NCBI RefSeq assembly: GCF_007753265.1
Contig: NZ_CP036349.1
Span: forward strand, 1,521,363-1,585,362
DNA length: 64,000 nucleotides
Origin: Botrimarina mediterranea
GTDB lineage: Bacteria > Planctomycetota > Planctomycetia > Pirellulales > Lacipirellulaceae
Direction: 5' to 3'
Part shown: piece by piece, positions 24,729-35,438 of the stretch
Layout: each line of letters begins with the position of its first letter
Position numbering within the stretch: the first letter of the stretch is position 1
The notes under the pieces: model-generated
Told to the model about the DNA's origin: nothing
What the model saw: the letters and a program-made list of their open reading frames with translations, nothing else
Database searches by the model: none
Made by a program: the position numbers and the translations under genes

Positions 24729-24741
24729 AAAGGAACCCCAA

Positions 24742-24954
24742 TTGCATGATGAAAAACTGATTCGGCGTGTTCTATCCGCCGAACCTTCTCGACTTGCCGA
24801 AGCAATCGAGCAAGTGCGGCGCGTCACGATTGACGCCCCGCACACGACAAACGACGCGGTGCTGACGGCAGCAGCGCAAATTGTCATCGCCGACGCCATA
24901 TCTAGGGCGTCACTTCTTCTACGCGACGCTCTTGTCGTGAACCGTAACGACTGA
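24742..24954 (+). CDS. small helical protein of unknown function (70 aa), TTG start
   Basis: TTG at 24742 is preceded by AAGGA at good spacing and lies 13 bp after the ATPase stop; in-frame codons further upstream overlap that gene. The chain (LHDEKLIRRVLSAEPSRLAE...) is helical and charged with no recognised domain. A terminator hairpin follows, so it is probably the last gene of the ATPase transcript. Confidence 0.55.
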   Translation: MHDEKLIRRVLSAEPSRLAEAIEQVRRVTIDAPHTTNDAVLTAAAQIVIADAISRASLLLRDALVVNRND

Positions 24955-25023
24955 TCCGTACGCGGCGCGGGAAGTGTGCCACGTCTCGCAATGCGGAATG
25001 CAAGCCGGATCGGCTCAGAGCGG

Positions 25024-25062
25024 CGCCCCCACATGTAAACGTGATCGGGGGCGTCGCTTCTT
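25024..25062 (+). terminator. hairpin terminator
   Basis: A 7-bp CGCCCCC/GGGGGCG stem with a weakly paired inner part is followed by a TTCTTTTC run. It separates the ATPase group from the next transcript. Confidence 0.6.
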
Positions 25063-25100
25063 TTCAAACAACTAAGAAAACAACCAACAAGGATACCAAG

Positions 25101-25820
25101 ATGATAAAAATCTCTTCCAATCCAGACGGATCAAAGACAGCGCGCCACGCGCTGTTGAGCGAGACCGTCACTTTTGATCCAACCAACGAAGCCGCCGTTC
25201 TTCAAACAATGAACGCCAAGGCGGCTGGCGTCAGAGTGCAAATCGCAGAGGTCGCGCGCGTCGGGAGAATTTCCGACCTTGAAGCGTTGGTTCGTCAGCG
25301 CGGCGGCGATCGCAACGCGGTCAACATGCTCCGCAATACTCCCGTCGTTCCCAAGATTGCAGCCGACGCCCATCGTCTCGATGGGTTGATTTCTGATTTG
25401 GACGCTCGCGGGCAAAAGAAACTACCCGCTACGCCAGCCGCGCGATTGGCGATGTTCGCGAAAGAAATCAGAGACCGTGAGCAACAGCCAGAGCCAGAGG
25501 CAGCACCACCAAAGGTTAGCGATGCCATAAATCAAATGGAGCGTCTCAAAGACCATTTGATCCACCACGACGCGCACGATCCAAGCCGACTGGTGCGCGT
25601 CGAATTGACTCTACGGCAGTTGCGGAACGGCGACGCAGAGACCGGTTTCGGCATGATGGCGAGCGTCCTAGATGGCGAGAAGCAACTAGCAGCCGAGCGA
25701 AAGACGGCTGTCGCCATGCGACAAGACGAACTGCGGCAACAAGCAGCCGACCTTGACGCATACAGCAACGGACTAGAGCCGATCCCAGCCGACGTTGCGG
25801 AGGTGAGCCATGCCGAATGA
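25101..25820 (+). CDS. unknown helical protein (239 aa)
   Basis: The ATG at 25101 has AAGGA at suitable spacing. The protein is predicted almost wholly helical, with a proline/glutamate-rich break near 140-150 and a charged coiled C-terminal third. No catalytic motif or family was recognised. The next gene overlaps its end by 11 bp in a different frame and encodes another coiled-coil protein, so they probably work together. In phages, pairs of this size and place can be scaffold or capsid-assembly proteins, but no capsid gene was identified. Confidence 0.65.
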   Translation: MIKISSNPDGSKTARHALLSETVTFDPTNEAAVLQTMNAKAAGVRVQIAEVARVGRISDLEALVRQRGGDRNAVNMLRNTPVVPKIAADAHRLDGLISDLDARGQKKLPATPAARLAMFAKEIRDREQQPEPEAAPPKVSDAINQMERLKDHLIHHDAHDPSRLVRVELTLRQLRNGDAETGFGMMASVLDGEKQLAAERKTAVAMRQDELRQQAADLDAYSNGLEPIPADVAEVSHAE

Positions 25821-26394
25821 GATTGTCAGCCTAACGCAGGACGAAATTCACGATATTTGCCAGAGGCGAAACGCCAGCACCACCAAGAAAATTGCATCGC
25901 TGCAAGCAGAACACGACGCGTTAGCAGAGCAGCATCAATCGGAAATCGCAGCAATCGAAGCGCTATCGACCGAGCAAGCCACGCTTGAAGCCAAACTAGC
26001 CGAGCCGTTCGACGCCAGAGCCGAAGTTGAAGCGAGAATTGCTGCCACTAGCAAAGAAGCGGACCACTACCGCACAGCGTACGAATCGAACGTGCGGGAA
26101 GTCGCGTTAGCGCGTGCCGTTGCGGCTTCCGGTGCTACGTCGTCTGAGATTGTCGGCGCGATGCTTGCAGACGTGCCGACAGCCGATCTATCGGCAGCCG
26201 TTGAAGCGTTGCGAGAGAGCAGCCCTAACTTGTTCGCGCCAACGATCGCCCGTGGCGTAGGGGGCACAACGAGCCCACCACGGGGCAGCGATCCGCTGGC
26301 GGCAGGCGCTAGTGGCGTCGCGCGGATGACTGACTCGCAATATATGGAAGCGAGGGCGTCGGGCAAACTCGACAATCTGTTCGGCAGAAAGTAA
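25810..26394 (+). CDS. coiled-coil protein of unknown function (194 aa)
   Basis: Residues 20-100 are a coiled coil rich in Ala, Glu and Gln; the rest contains a helical block, a Gly/Pro-rich linker and a short tail ending MTDSQYMEARASGKLDNLFGRK. Its start lies inside the preceding gene. No family was recognised. Tails of this form occur in some phage virion-assembly proteins (general impression only), so it could be a relic of a phage-like module. Confidence 0.62.
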   Translation: MPNEIVSLTQDEIHDICQRRNASTTKKIASLQAEHDALAEQHQSEIAAIEALSTEQATLEAKLAEPFDARAEVEARIAATSKEADHYRTAYESNVREVALARAVAASGATSSEIVGAMLADVPTADLSAAVEALRESSPNLFAPTIARGVGGTTSPPRGSDPLAAGASGVARMTDSQYMEARASGKLDNLFGRK

Positions 26395-26707
26395 GCGAAT
26401 CAAAACGACACCGTAGAAGCAATGCTCCGGGGTCGTTCCCACGCGCGCGGTGGCGCACTAAAGACAGCGCGCGTGGGTTTATATGAGGCGGCGGGTGTCG
26501 TTCCCCGCTCGCCAATGCGGCGGCTTGCCGTCGCGGGGTCGTCCACGGTCACCCGGGCGACCCCATCAATCTTCGGCGCGGTCTTTGGAGTGATTACGCG
26601 CCGTTTTGTTGCACGTCGTCGCATCCGTGCAACTTTTGGGACCGCTACCGATTACCCACGGTAGCGGTTCCTTTTCTTTCACCTTTTCCACAAACAGGAA
26701 ATCCAAA
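26395..26707. terminator. intergenic space with three hairpins
   Basis: No gene was seen in 313 bp. Hairpins lie at 26438-26477 (11-bp stem CCCACGCGCGC), about 26609-26633 (GTTGCAC...GTGCAAC) and 26639-26676 (stem ACCGCTACCG/CGGTAGCGGT followed by TCCTTTTC). The last is a good rho-independent terminator for the upstream coiled-coil genes. The next gene begins 32 bp further on. Confidence 0.6.
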
Positions 26708-26881
26708 ATGGTTTACACACTCGATTCTATCGCTGCAAAGTTGGGCATGACCAACGGCAAACTTATGCGTCTCGCCGACGCGAAGCAAATCGTGCTGAAG
26801 CGCGAAGGGGCTGGCAAGTTTTCGTTCGATACCGAAGACGCCATCAATGCCAAGTTTCTTGAGTCGCGGGAATCGCGATGA
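26708..26881 (+). CDS. small helix-turn-helix protein (57 aa)
   Basis: MVYTLDSIAAKLGMTNGKLMRLAD begins a likely helix-turn-helix, followed by a wing (IVLKREGAGKFSFDTEDAINA) in the manner of excisionase or MerR-like miniature regulators. Its final codon overlaps the start of the IF-1-like gene (ATGA), so both are translated from one message. DNA binding is probable; target unknown. Confidence 0.62.
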   Translation: MVYTLDSIAAKLGMTNGKLMRLADAKQIVLKREGAGKFSFDTEDAINAKFLESRESR

Positions 26882-27132
26882 AAGAAGGAATGCTAACCGT
26901 CACCGGTAGGGTAGTGACAGTCTTCAACGCGAACGCTTACGAAGTCCAACTTGAAAACGGTCACTTAGTCCGTTGCCATCGTGGCGGACACGCCCGCAAG
27001 CGTAGCCAAAAGCCAGTCCCCGGTGACGAAGTGCAGATTGATTTGACCCCCTACAACCTGAATATGGGCATCATCAAGAAAGTGCTGACGGTCGGCGATG
27101 CGCCGAAGAAACAAGGTAAACGACGCCACTAA
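26878..27132 (+). CDS. translation initiation factor IF-1-like protein
   Basis: This 84-residue protein is made almost entirely of an S1/OB domain matching IF-1 block by block: GRVVTVFNANAYEVQLENGH, then CHRGGHARK in place of the usual HxSGKMR segment, PVPGDEVQIDLTPYNLNMGI for the GDxVxVELSPYDLxxGR block, and a basic tail. IF-1 binds the 30S A site during initiation. Chromosomal infA is a housekeeping gene, so a copy on a mobile element, behind a tiny HTH gene, is unusual. It may alternatively act as an RNA chaperone or antiterminator. A terminator hairpin follows. Confidence 0.82.
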   Translation: MKEGMLTVTGRVVTVFNANAYEVQLENGHLVRCHRGGHARKRSQKPVPGDEVQIDLTPYNLNMGIIKKVLTVGDAPKKQGKRRH

Positions 27133-27137
27133 TCATG

Positions 27138-27178
27138 TCCCGCATGCCAGAAATCCTGGCATGCGGGATTCTTTCTTT
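27138..27178 (+). terminator. rho-independent terminator
   Basis: A 13-bp perfect stem (TCCCGCATGCCAG / CTGGCATGCGGGA) and 5-nt loop are followed by TTCTTTCTTT. It ends the IF-1-like transcript. Confidence 0.85.
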
Positions 27179-27192
27179 ATAAGGAAATCAAA

Positions 27193-27594
27193 ATGAGTTA
27201 TGAGTTATCGAACCCCGCCATGCGGGAAACCTACGAACGCTACAAGGGCGACCACGAAGCGCTTCACGACATGGCAGCCGATATCGCGTTGTTGCGAACG
27301 CTTGTGCAAAGCACGGTTGAAGCCAATGCCGACAATCCAGGCGTCGCGCTGAAGGCTGTAGAGACCGGGCTATCAACGCTGATAAAGCTCGAACGACGTT
27401 TGGCAGAATTGGACATTCTCCGAAACCAAGTGCTGAACAAAACGGCGATCGCCAAACTAGGTCAGCAAATCATCATCATTCTCGCTGATGCGCTCAATCG
27501 GCTTGCGCCAGATATGAAAAATCAGATCGTTGACGAAGTCGCACCTCGCCTAGCGTCTGCGATCGTTGACGCTCGCAACGAAGATGACGAATGA
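27193..27594 (+). CDS. unknown helical protein (133 aa)
   Basis: It starts MSYELSNPAMRETYERYKG after a TAAGGA ribosome site. The chain is helical, including ALKAVETGLSTLIKLERRLA and a hydrophobic block IIIILADALNRL. Its first residues resemble those of the 57-residue protein at 17528-17701. The HTH gene downstream overlaps its end. No family is recognised; position next to a terminase-small-subunit-like HTH hints at a remnant packaging module (inference). Confidence 0.6.
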   Translation: MSYELSNPAMRETYERYKGDHEALHDMAADIALLRTLVQSTVEANADNPGVALKAVETGLSTLIKLERRLAELDILRNQVLNKTAIAKLGQQIIIILADALNRLAPDMKNQIVDEVAPRLASAIVDARNEDDE

Positions 27595-27799
27595 CGAGAA
27601 GAAAGAAGCCGCAGCATTCCTGCTGAGCATTGGAGCGACCCAGCAGGAAGCCGCTGGGATTCTGGGGCTCTCGTCTAAGACGGTCTATCGCTGGGTTGGC
27701 GAGACCCCAGAGGCTCGCGAGCGACGACGCCAGTACGCAGCGGGCAAAAGAAAAGCCCGAAAAATTGACGACACCACGACACCCGGTCAGCCGGGCTAG
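27584..27799 (+). CDS. small helix-turn-helix protein (71 aa)
   Basis: TQQEAAGILGLSSKTVYRWV is a clear helix-turn-helix, followed by a basic tail (RERRRQYAAGKRKARK). The pattern fits resolvase/transposase or terminase small-subunit type HTH modules. The start overlaps the previous gene's end by 11 bp. It is the last gene before the right attachment repeat. Confidence 0.65.
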   Translation: MTNDEKKEAAAFLLSIGATQQEAAGILGLSSKTVYRWVGETPEARERRRQYAAGKRKARKIDDTTTPGQPG

Positions 27800-27868
27800 C
27801 ATGGTCTAGCGGTCCCCGAAGCATCAAAAACACGGGGGAAAACGCATATTCCCCGCGTTCCGTCGCAA

Positions 27869-27909
27869 TTTCAAGACCGGTGCATTCAACCGCTCTGCCA
27901 CCCGACCGG
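27869..27909. repeat. attachment repeat at the right end of the integrated element
   Basis: This is the second copy of the 41-bp tRNA-Ser 5' half, identical to 13363-13403. Here it is an orphan half-tRNA without the 3' half. The original chromosomal upstream region of the tRNA gene is therefore to the right of this repeat. Confidence 0.92.
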
Positions 27910-27917
27910 AGTGGAAA

Positions 27918-27990
27918 AGGGCTGTTGGCTGTCGGCTATCGGCCGTCGGCTTTTCGTTAGCCGACAGCCGACAGCCGATAGCTGACAGCC
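27918..27990. repeat. intergenic inverted repeat of short words
   Basis: GGCTGTTGGCTGTCGGCTATC and its imperfect complement (GCCGACAGCCGATAGCTGAC) form a long hairpin around TTTTCGTTAG. It belongs to the class of word-repeat palindromes seen in several gaps of this genome, and could act as a bidirectional terminator. Confidence 0.7.
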
Positions 27991-28008
27991 GCGGGCCACC
28001 AGCCCGCA

Positions 28009-28194
28009 TCACCGCTCGATCAGACCCCAGCGGGAGATCAGCTCTTCGCTGCCCGTGGTCATCAGCCGCAGCTTGCGGGCCATTTCCAGCTTCTCGCTGG
28101 GCGTCGCCTTGGCGAGCTTCGCCTTCATCGCGGTGAGGTTTTCCTTACGCTTCCGGCGCCGCCGGAGCTCGCGCTGACGCTCGCTGCCTGCCAT
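28009..28194 (-). CDS. DUF6800-like small basic protein
   Basis: This 61-residue protein (MAGSERQRELRRRRKRKENL...) is strongly basic, with ERQRELRRRR and KAKLAKATPSEKLEMARKLR followed by a C-terminal GSEELISRWGL. This matches my memory of the planctomycete DUF6800 family, whose function is unknown; nucleic-acid binding is plausible from charge. The ATG at 28194 fits the family's length. Confidence 0.75.
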   Translation of the reverse strand: MAGSERQRELRRRRKRKENLTAMKAKLAKATPSEKLEMARKLRLMTTGSEELISRWGLIER

Positions 28195-28359
28195 AGGGAT
28201 TGGTCGTTGTAGGGGGTCGTGGATCGGGGGAACCGTAGCCCGGAAAGGATAATCGAGGGGGCACGTTCGCGGCAAGATGGGGCCCCCACCCTTATTTAGC
28301 CCCCGGTCAATGACCGGGGACTAATTGCAACGCCCGCTCACCACCTGATTCCGCCCCCC

Positions 28360-30996
<2,637 letters not shown>

Positions 30997-31100
30997 GGGA
31001 CGAAGTAGGATGTCGGAAGTTGGAAGTGGGAAGGATTTGGGCGCGGCGGAGGCCTCTTGGTGTACGCAATCGATGGCGCAGGGGTTGCGAAAAATCGTTC

Positions 31101-31187
31101 TGTGGGAGGGGTCTCCAGACCCCGATTACGCGCACCATGCCGTTTGGGAGTGGATACCGTAATCGGGGTCTGGAGACCCCTCCCACA
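31101..31187. repeat. dispersed 30-bp inverted repeat, copy 1
   Basis: Two perfectly complementary 30-bp arms (31101-31130, beginning TGTGGGAGGGGTCTCC, and 31158-31187) surround a 27-nt spacer. The same arms recur at 63075-63161. It lies between clpB and the GH43 gene and may serve as a transcription boundary or be a non-autonomous mobile repeat. Confidence 0.9.
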
Positions 31188-31198
31188 ATTTTTGTTTC

Positions 31199-32239
31199 TC
31201 ACTCTGCCGGGTCGGGTTTCACTCCCTCAAACGTCATCTTGACCGGCTTGATCGTCCCGTCGTCGTTGAACTCCAGCTTATCAATGCAGGTCACGCGGTG
31301 GTCTCGGCCTTCGTTGGGGATCGGGCGGCGGTGGTAGACGATGTACCACTGGCCGCTGGTGGGTGACTGCACGACCGAATGGTGGCCGGCGCCGGTCGCC
31401 ACGTCGGGGTCCGATTCGAGAATCGTGCCGATCCGCTCGAACGGCCCCAGCGGCGAGTCGGCGATCGCATAGGCGACGCGGTACGACGAATTTCCCCAGC
31501 CCCCTTCGGACCACATGAAGTAATACTTCGGCGGGCTCGGCTCGGCTGCCGCCAAGACCTCGCTCCGCGGGCGACCCTCCCGTTTGAACATCAGCGGCCC
31601 CTCGACATAGCCCTTCGGCGTCACTTCGTGAAAGAGCTCGCCGTCTTCAAAGGGAAGGAAGCCCGTGAAGTCGTCGTTAAGCCGGCCGACGTTGCAGTGG
31701 CCCCACCCGCCGTAGAAGAAGTAATGCGTGCCATCGTCATCACGAAAAACGCACTGGTCGATCGGCTGCGCGTCGTGGTGGAACTCGCCCACCAGCGGCT
31801 TGCCGAGGTAATCCTCGTACGGCCCCGCGGGGTTGTCGGCCACCGCGACGCCGATGCCACCGGCGAGGCTCGCCTTGTCGCCCGCGTCATAGAGCGGCCC
31901 GCCGGGGCGCTGCAGGTCGTTCGCGGCGAAGAACAGGAAGTAACGCCCGTCGTTCTCCACACAACACGGCGCCCACATCGCCCGCCTGGCCCAAGCGATG
32001 TCCTGCGACGTCAGCACACGCTCGTGCTTCGTCCAGTTGGCCAGGTCCGGCGAGCTGAACGCGTCGAAGTGCAGCTGGTCGTCGTACGCCGCCGACGTGG
32101 TCGGGAAGACCCAATACGCGCCATCAAAGACCGCTGCCTCGGGGTCGGCGTACCAGCCCTCGGCGATGGGGTTTTGCGCCGTCGCCATAGCGACCACAGT
32201 CAGCAGAGCGAACGTCAGTAGTTGTCGAATCGGGGGCAT
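31199..32239 (-). CDS. secreted glycoside hydrolase family 43-like protein
   Basis: This 346-residue protein has a signal peptide (MPPIRQLLTFALLTVVAMATA). The beta-propeller motifs of GH43 follow: D32 in YADPEAAVF as base, D161 in PIDQCVF as pKa modulator, and E213 in YVEGPLMFK as acid. Members of this family hydrolyse arabinose- or xylose-containing polysaccharides; the exact substrate cannot be told from sequence alone. It stands alone, with no transporter or other hydrolase next to it. Confidence 0.88.
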   Translation of the reverse strand: MPPIRQLLTFALLTVVAMATAQNPIAEGWYADPEAAVFDGAYWVFPTTSAAYDDQLHFDAFSSPDLANWTKHERVLTSQDIAWARRAMWAPCCVENDGRYFLFFAANDLQRPGGPLYDAGDKASLAGGIGVAVADNPAGPYEDYLGKPLVGEFHHDAQPIDQCVFRDDDGTHYFFYGGWGHCNVGRLNDDFTGFLPFEDGELFHEVTPKGYVEGPLMFKREGRPRSEVLAAAEPSPPKYYFMWSEGGWGNSSYRVAYAIADSPLGPFERIGTILESDPDVATGAGHHSVVQSPTSGQWYIVYHRRPIPNEGRDHRVTCIDKLEFNDDGTIKPVKMTFEGVKPDPAE

Positions 32240-32493
32240 GGCAAAGGGGCGGCAAGACGCAAGGGAGGATGTCGATCGATTGGAATCGATTAGGCTCGCA
32301 TTCTACCACTTCGCGCGGCCAATTCTAAGAACAAACGTACACTTTCCCGCGAGCCCGGTCCCCCAACGAGCATTCCCCCGTGTCTGGCTTCAAGGCCTCT
32401 TCGCGCTAGCGTCGCTTGAGCCAAAACCGGTAGCGTGAACGTGTCGCGCCGTTGGTGGCGCTCTCCTCACGCATCGAGACCCGACCGCCCTGT

Positions 32494-33585
32494 ATGCATT
32501 GGCACGTCCGACCCACCGGTCGCACGGCTGGCTTCACGCTGGTCGAACTCCTCGTGGTGATCGCGATCATCGGCGTTCTCGTCGCGCTCTTGCTGCCGGC
32601 CGTCCAGGCGGCGCGCGAGGCGGCTCGGCTCACGCAGTGCAAGAACCACCTCCGCCAGATCGGCATCGCGGCGCTCAACTACGAATCGACGCACGGCGTC
32701 TATCCGACCGGCGGTTGGAACGCGGCTTGGATCGGCGACCCCAACGTCGGCTTCGGCGCCCGTCAGCCCGGCGGTTGGGTTTATCAGATCGCGCCCTACT
32801 TGGAGACGGGTCCTCAGACGCTCCCCGGCGTCGGCGTCACGGGGATGATTCCGCTGCGCGACGCGCTTGCCTTGCTCGCCGCTGTGCCGATGCCGACGAT
32901 GAACTGCCCCAGTCGCCGCGTCGCGACGGCGTACCCCGCGTTCGACCAAGAGGGCCTCAACTTCTCACCACCAAGCGTCGCCGCGAAGACCGACTACGCC
33001 GCCAACGCCGGCAACCGCATGGCCGTCGGCGGTAGGAACAAGGGCCCGTGGATACACACGCCCTTCGAGGGCTCGCAGTGCTCGGGCCTCTTCCCCAATT
33101 GCCGCTGGGTGAGCAACGACAAGTGGCTCCGCGAATATTGGAATGGCGTCGTCGGCGACCACTCCGGCGCGCGCGTCGCGCAGCTCACCGACGGCGCGTC
33201 CAAGACGATGCTCGCCGCCGAGAAATGGGTCCACACGATCTACTACGACGTCGCGTCGATCGACTCCGATCACGACAACCAAACCAACGGCGTCCCCCAC
33301 GACAACCCCGGCGACAACGGCTCGATGTACGTCGGGTTCGACTACGACAATGTCCGCGCCGCGAGCAGCAGCCTCCCGCCACGCCGCGACACCGAGTACG
33401 ACCGCCGCAATCCGCAGTCCGACAAGAAGGGCAAGCACTACCTGCAAAACTTCGGCGGCGCTCATTCGGCGGGCCTCGTGACCGTGCGCTGCGACGCGTC
33501 GGTGCATCTGATGAGCTTCGACGTCGAGCCGACGGTATGGGCGAACTACGCCGCGCGCAACGATGGGAACGAACTCGCGCTGTAG
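32494..33585 (+). CDS. DUF1559 prepilin-like protein
   Basis: This 363-residue protein has a type IV prepilin N-terminus [20 protein letters not shown] preceded by a short basic leader. The conserved DUF1559 opening [20 protein letters not shown] follows, and the C-terminal part is rich in His and Asp ([20 protein letters not shown]). This family is massively expanded in planctomycetes; surface pilin-like roles are assumed but unproven. I placed the start at 32494, 15 codons into the open frame, to give the usual short leader. Confidence 0.9.
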   Translation: MHWHVRPTGRTAGFTLVELLVVIAIIGVLVALLLPAVQAAREAARLTQCKNHLRQIGIAALNYESTHGVYPTGGWNAAWIGDPNVGFGARQPGGWVYQIAPYLETGPQTLPGVGVTGMIPLRDALALLAAVPMPTMNCPSRRVATAYPAFDQEGLNFSPPSVAAKTDYAANAGNRMAVGGRNKGPWIHTPFEGSQCSGLFPNCRWVSNDKWLREYWNGVVGDHSGARVAQLTDGASKTMLAAEKWVHTIYYDVASIDSDHDNQTNGVPHDNPGDNGSMYVGFDYDNVRAASSSLPPRRDTEYDRRNPQSDKKGKHYLQNFGGAHSAGLVTVRCDASVHLMSFDVEPTVWANYAARNDGNELAL

Positions 33586-33730
33586 CGTCGTCGCCGGAAT
33601 CGATTCGTCGTGCCGTCGCGTCCGGTTGTAACGCCTGGGCGACCTGCGTTGGCCCCGTCACGGGCAACCGAGACGTCGCCGAGCAACTCGACCCGAGCCG
33701 TCCCGTCTCCGCGGCCGATACTCACGTCGT

Positions 33731-33946
33731 ATGAGCAGCATCAGCCACATGAGTTCCGACGCGGCGATCGAGAGCGTCTTGGCGGCCAAAGAGGCCGCGA
33801 CGCAGACGAAGATCGCCTACGCCGTCGCCGCCAAGATGCAGGGCGCCCACCGCGCCGCCGGCGACGCCGCCCTCGCCCTGCTCGACGCCGCCGCGCCCCG
33901 CGGAGCGGCGGAAGGCAAAGGCGCGAATCTCGACGTGTCGGCCTAG
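33731..33946 (+). CDS. YjfB-like small protein (71 aa)
   Basis: The pattern AAKEAATQTKIAYAVAAKMQGAHRAAGDAALALLD resembles the YjfB family, short proteins sometimes called putative motility proteins, which have an Ala-rich helical core and a C-terminal hydrophobic or acidic tail. It stands alone 145 bp after the DUF1559 gene. Function is unknown. Confidence 0.65.
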   Translation: MSSISHMSSDAAIESVLAAKEAATQTKIAYAVAAKMQGAHRAAGDAALALLDAAAPRGAAEGKGANLDVSA

Positions 33947-34246
33947 TCAGCGTGCAGCGACGCGGGCGCGGCAGCAGGCCGGGTTTTCTGTGGTCGCCGA
34001 CCAGCGTCTTGGTGGTGTCGATTTGACATCGAACTGCCAGGGTGTGATGTCGTTGTGACTTCATTTCGTCGCGGCGTCTTCGGGCATCCGATCAATTGCG
34101 TATTCTCTAAGTGGCTACGGCGATAGCACTTAGGTCGCGGCTGCCAGTCTGGTCGTTGTGCTGGCATGTAGGTCGCTAGAGGGGGAGGCGGAAACCACCT
34201 GCCACGGAATGGCGCCACCCTCACTTCTAGTTCAACGAGCCCTGTC
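33947..34246. other. intergenic space before the PDZ protein
   Basis: These 300 bp are slightly more A/T-rich than the flanking genes. Nothing clear was seen; promoter elements for the PDZ protein probably lie here. Confidence 0.3.
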
Positions 34247-35065
34247 ATGAACCGCCCGCTCCTGTCCGCCGCCGTCGCAACGATCCTCGCCTTCACCGCG
34301 GCCGCCGAAGCCGGCAAGCCCTTCGGCGTCAACTTTGGCGGCGTCCAGATCGGAGGCGGCAACAAGCCGGGCGTCCAGGTCCGCGGCGGCGGCGTCAAAA
34401 TCAGCCTGCCGGGCCACGGCAACATCCGCGTCAAGCCACCCGTCATCAAGCCGCGTCCGCCGATCGGCATCCACCCGCCCAAGCCCCCGATCGTTCGGCC
34501 TAAGCCCCCGATCGTGATCCACCCGCCCAAGCCGCCAGTGGTTCGGCCGCCGGTCGTTTGCCCGAAGCCCCCGATTGTTGTTCACCCGCCGAAGCCCCCC
34601 GTCGTGCACCCGCCCGTCGTCTGCCACAAGCCGCCCGTCGTCTGCCCGCCGCCGGTGGTCGTGACTCCGCCGCCGACGTGCCACTGCCAAGGCGTTTGCC
34701 ACTGCCAGCCGGCCCCCGCCTGGTACTTCGGAATGGCTTGCGAGCGGGTCCAGTCTCCCTTCGGCGTCGGCCTGCGGGTCGCGTCGCTGGCGCCGGGCGG
34801 ACCGGCCCAATCGCACGGCCTCAAGGTCGGCGACGTGCTGCTGGTGGCCGGCGCGGTCAACCTGTCGCAAGCCGAGTCGAACGAGCACGGCGCCGCCCTG
34901 GTGCAGTCGGCTGTCTCGCCCGAGGGCCTGGCGCCGCTGACACTCGTCGACGCCTACACCGGCCAGCTGGCCAACCTGACGGTCGCCCCGACGCCGCGCT
35001 CCGCTCCGGCGCCGACCAGCGGGCCGATCGCCCTCAACCCGGCCCAGCCGACCTCGACGATGTAG
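34247..35065 (+). CDS. secreted proline-rich protein with C-terminal PDZ-like domain
   Basis: This 272-residue protein has a signal peptide (cleavage likely after AAAEA), a short glycine-rich segment, then about 90 residues of KPPIV/KPPVV repeats (about 65-150) interrupted by cysteines. A CHCQGVCHCQ motif precedes a PDZ-like domain (about 163-250) with GVGLRVASLAPGGPAQSHGLKVGDVLLVAG. The PDZ domain would bind a peptide or C-terminus outside the cytoplasm. The PPxV repeats form an extended rod. A terminator follows the stop codon. Confidence 0.8.
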   Translation: MNRPLLSAAVATILAFTAAAEAGKPFGVNFGGVQIGGGNKPGVQVRGGGVKISLPGHGNIRVKPPVIKPRPPIGIHPPKPPIVRPKPPIVIHPPKPPVVRPPVVCPKPPIVVHPPKPPVVHPPVVCHKPPVVCPPPVVVTPPPTCHCQGVCHCQPAPAWYFGMACERVQSPFGVGLRVASLAPGGPAQSHGLKVGDVLLVAGAVNLSQAESNEHGAALVQSAVSPEGLAPLTLVDAYTGQLANLTVAPTPRSAPAPTSGPIALNPAQPTSTM

Positions 35066-35097
35066 TGGGGTTAGGGGGGGCGCCAACAAGAACGCCA

Positions 35098-35142
35098 CGG
35101 GCGGTCGATCGAAAGATCGATCGCCCGTTGTCGTTTGTCTTT
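35098..35142 (+). terminator. rho-independent terminator of the PDZ gene
   Basis: A 13-bp stem (CGGGCGGTCGATC with GATCGATCGCCCG, one wobble) and GAAA tetraloop are followed by TTGTCGTTTGTCTTT. The remaining gap to 35438 holds a tandem CCTAGCAATCAAGG (about 35192-35219) and two diverged copies of an AGGGCCCTTCTGTCGCGTC-like sequence, but no gene. Confidence 0.8.
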
Positions 35143-35438
35143 ACCGCCATGCCGGCATCGCCACGTAGCGTCCCCAATGCCCCAGTAACTCCCCTAGCAA
35201 TCAAGGCCTAGCAATCAAGGGGTTCCAGAGAGACCCTCTGTGAGCCCCGTAGAGGGCCCTCTGCCGCGTCCGCAAGCCGGGTCGGCAAAGACGCCGAGAC
35301 GGGGCAAAGAGAGCCTGCTAGGGCCCTTCTGTCGCGTCTGAGCGGATGTCCAGGGGCTCCAATCCACCGAACTCACCGAGTCCTGCCGAAACGTCCGAGC
35401 CGTGCAGCCGCGCCGGGTCCGTGATTCAGAGGACGGCG

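Larger units (their letters stand above)
13363..27909. mobile_element. 14.5-kb integrative element in tRNA-Ser
   Basis: The element is bounded by the 41-bp direct repeats. Its coding sequence is visibly more A/T-rich than the flanks. An integrase gene lies next to the left end, and it contains a second recombinase, replication and regulatory genes, defence-type cargo and many short genes of unknown function. No structural phage genes and no conjugation genes were recognised, so it could be an integrative mobilizable element, a plasmid-like integrant or a phage satellite. Clear Shine-Dalgarno sequences precede many of its genes, unlike most host genes here. Confidence 0.88.

Noticed and set aside
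25101-27799. Prophage structural module
   Set aside because: No capsid, portal, large terminase or tail protein was recognisable; coiled-coil and HTH proteins alone are not sufficient.
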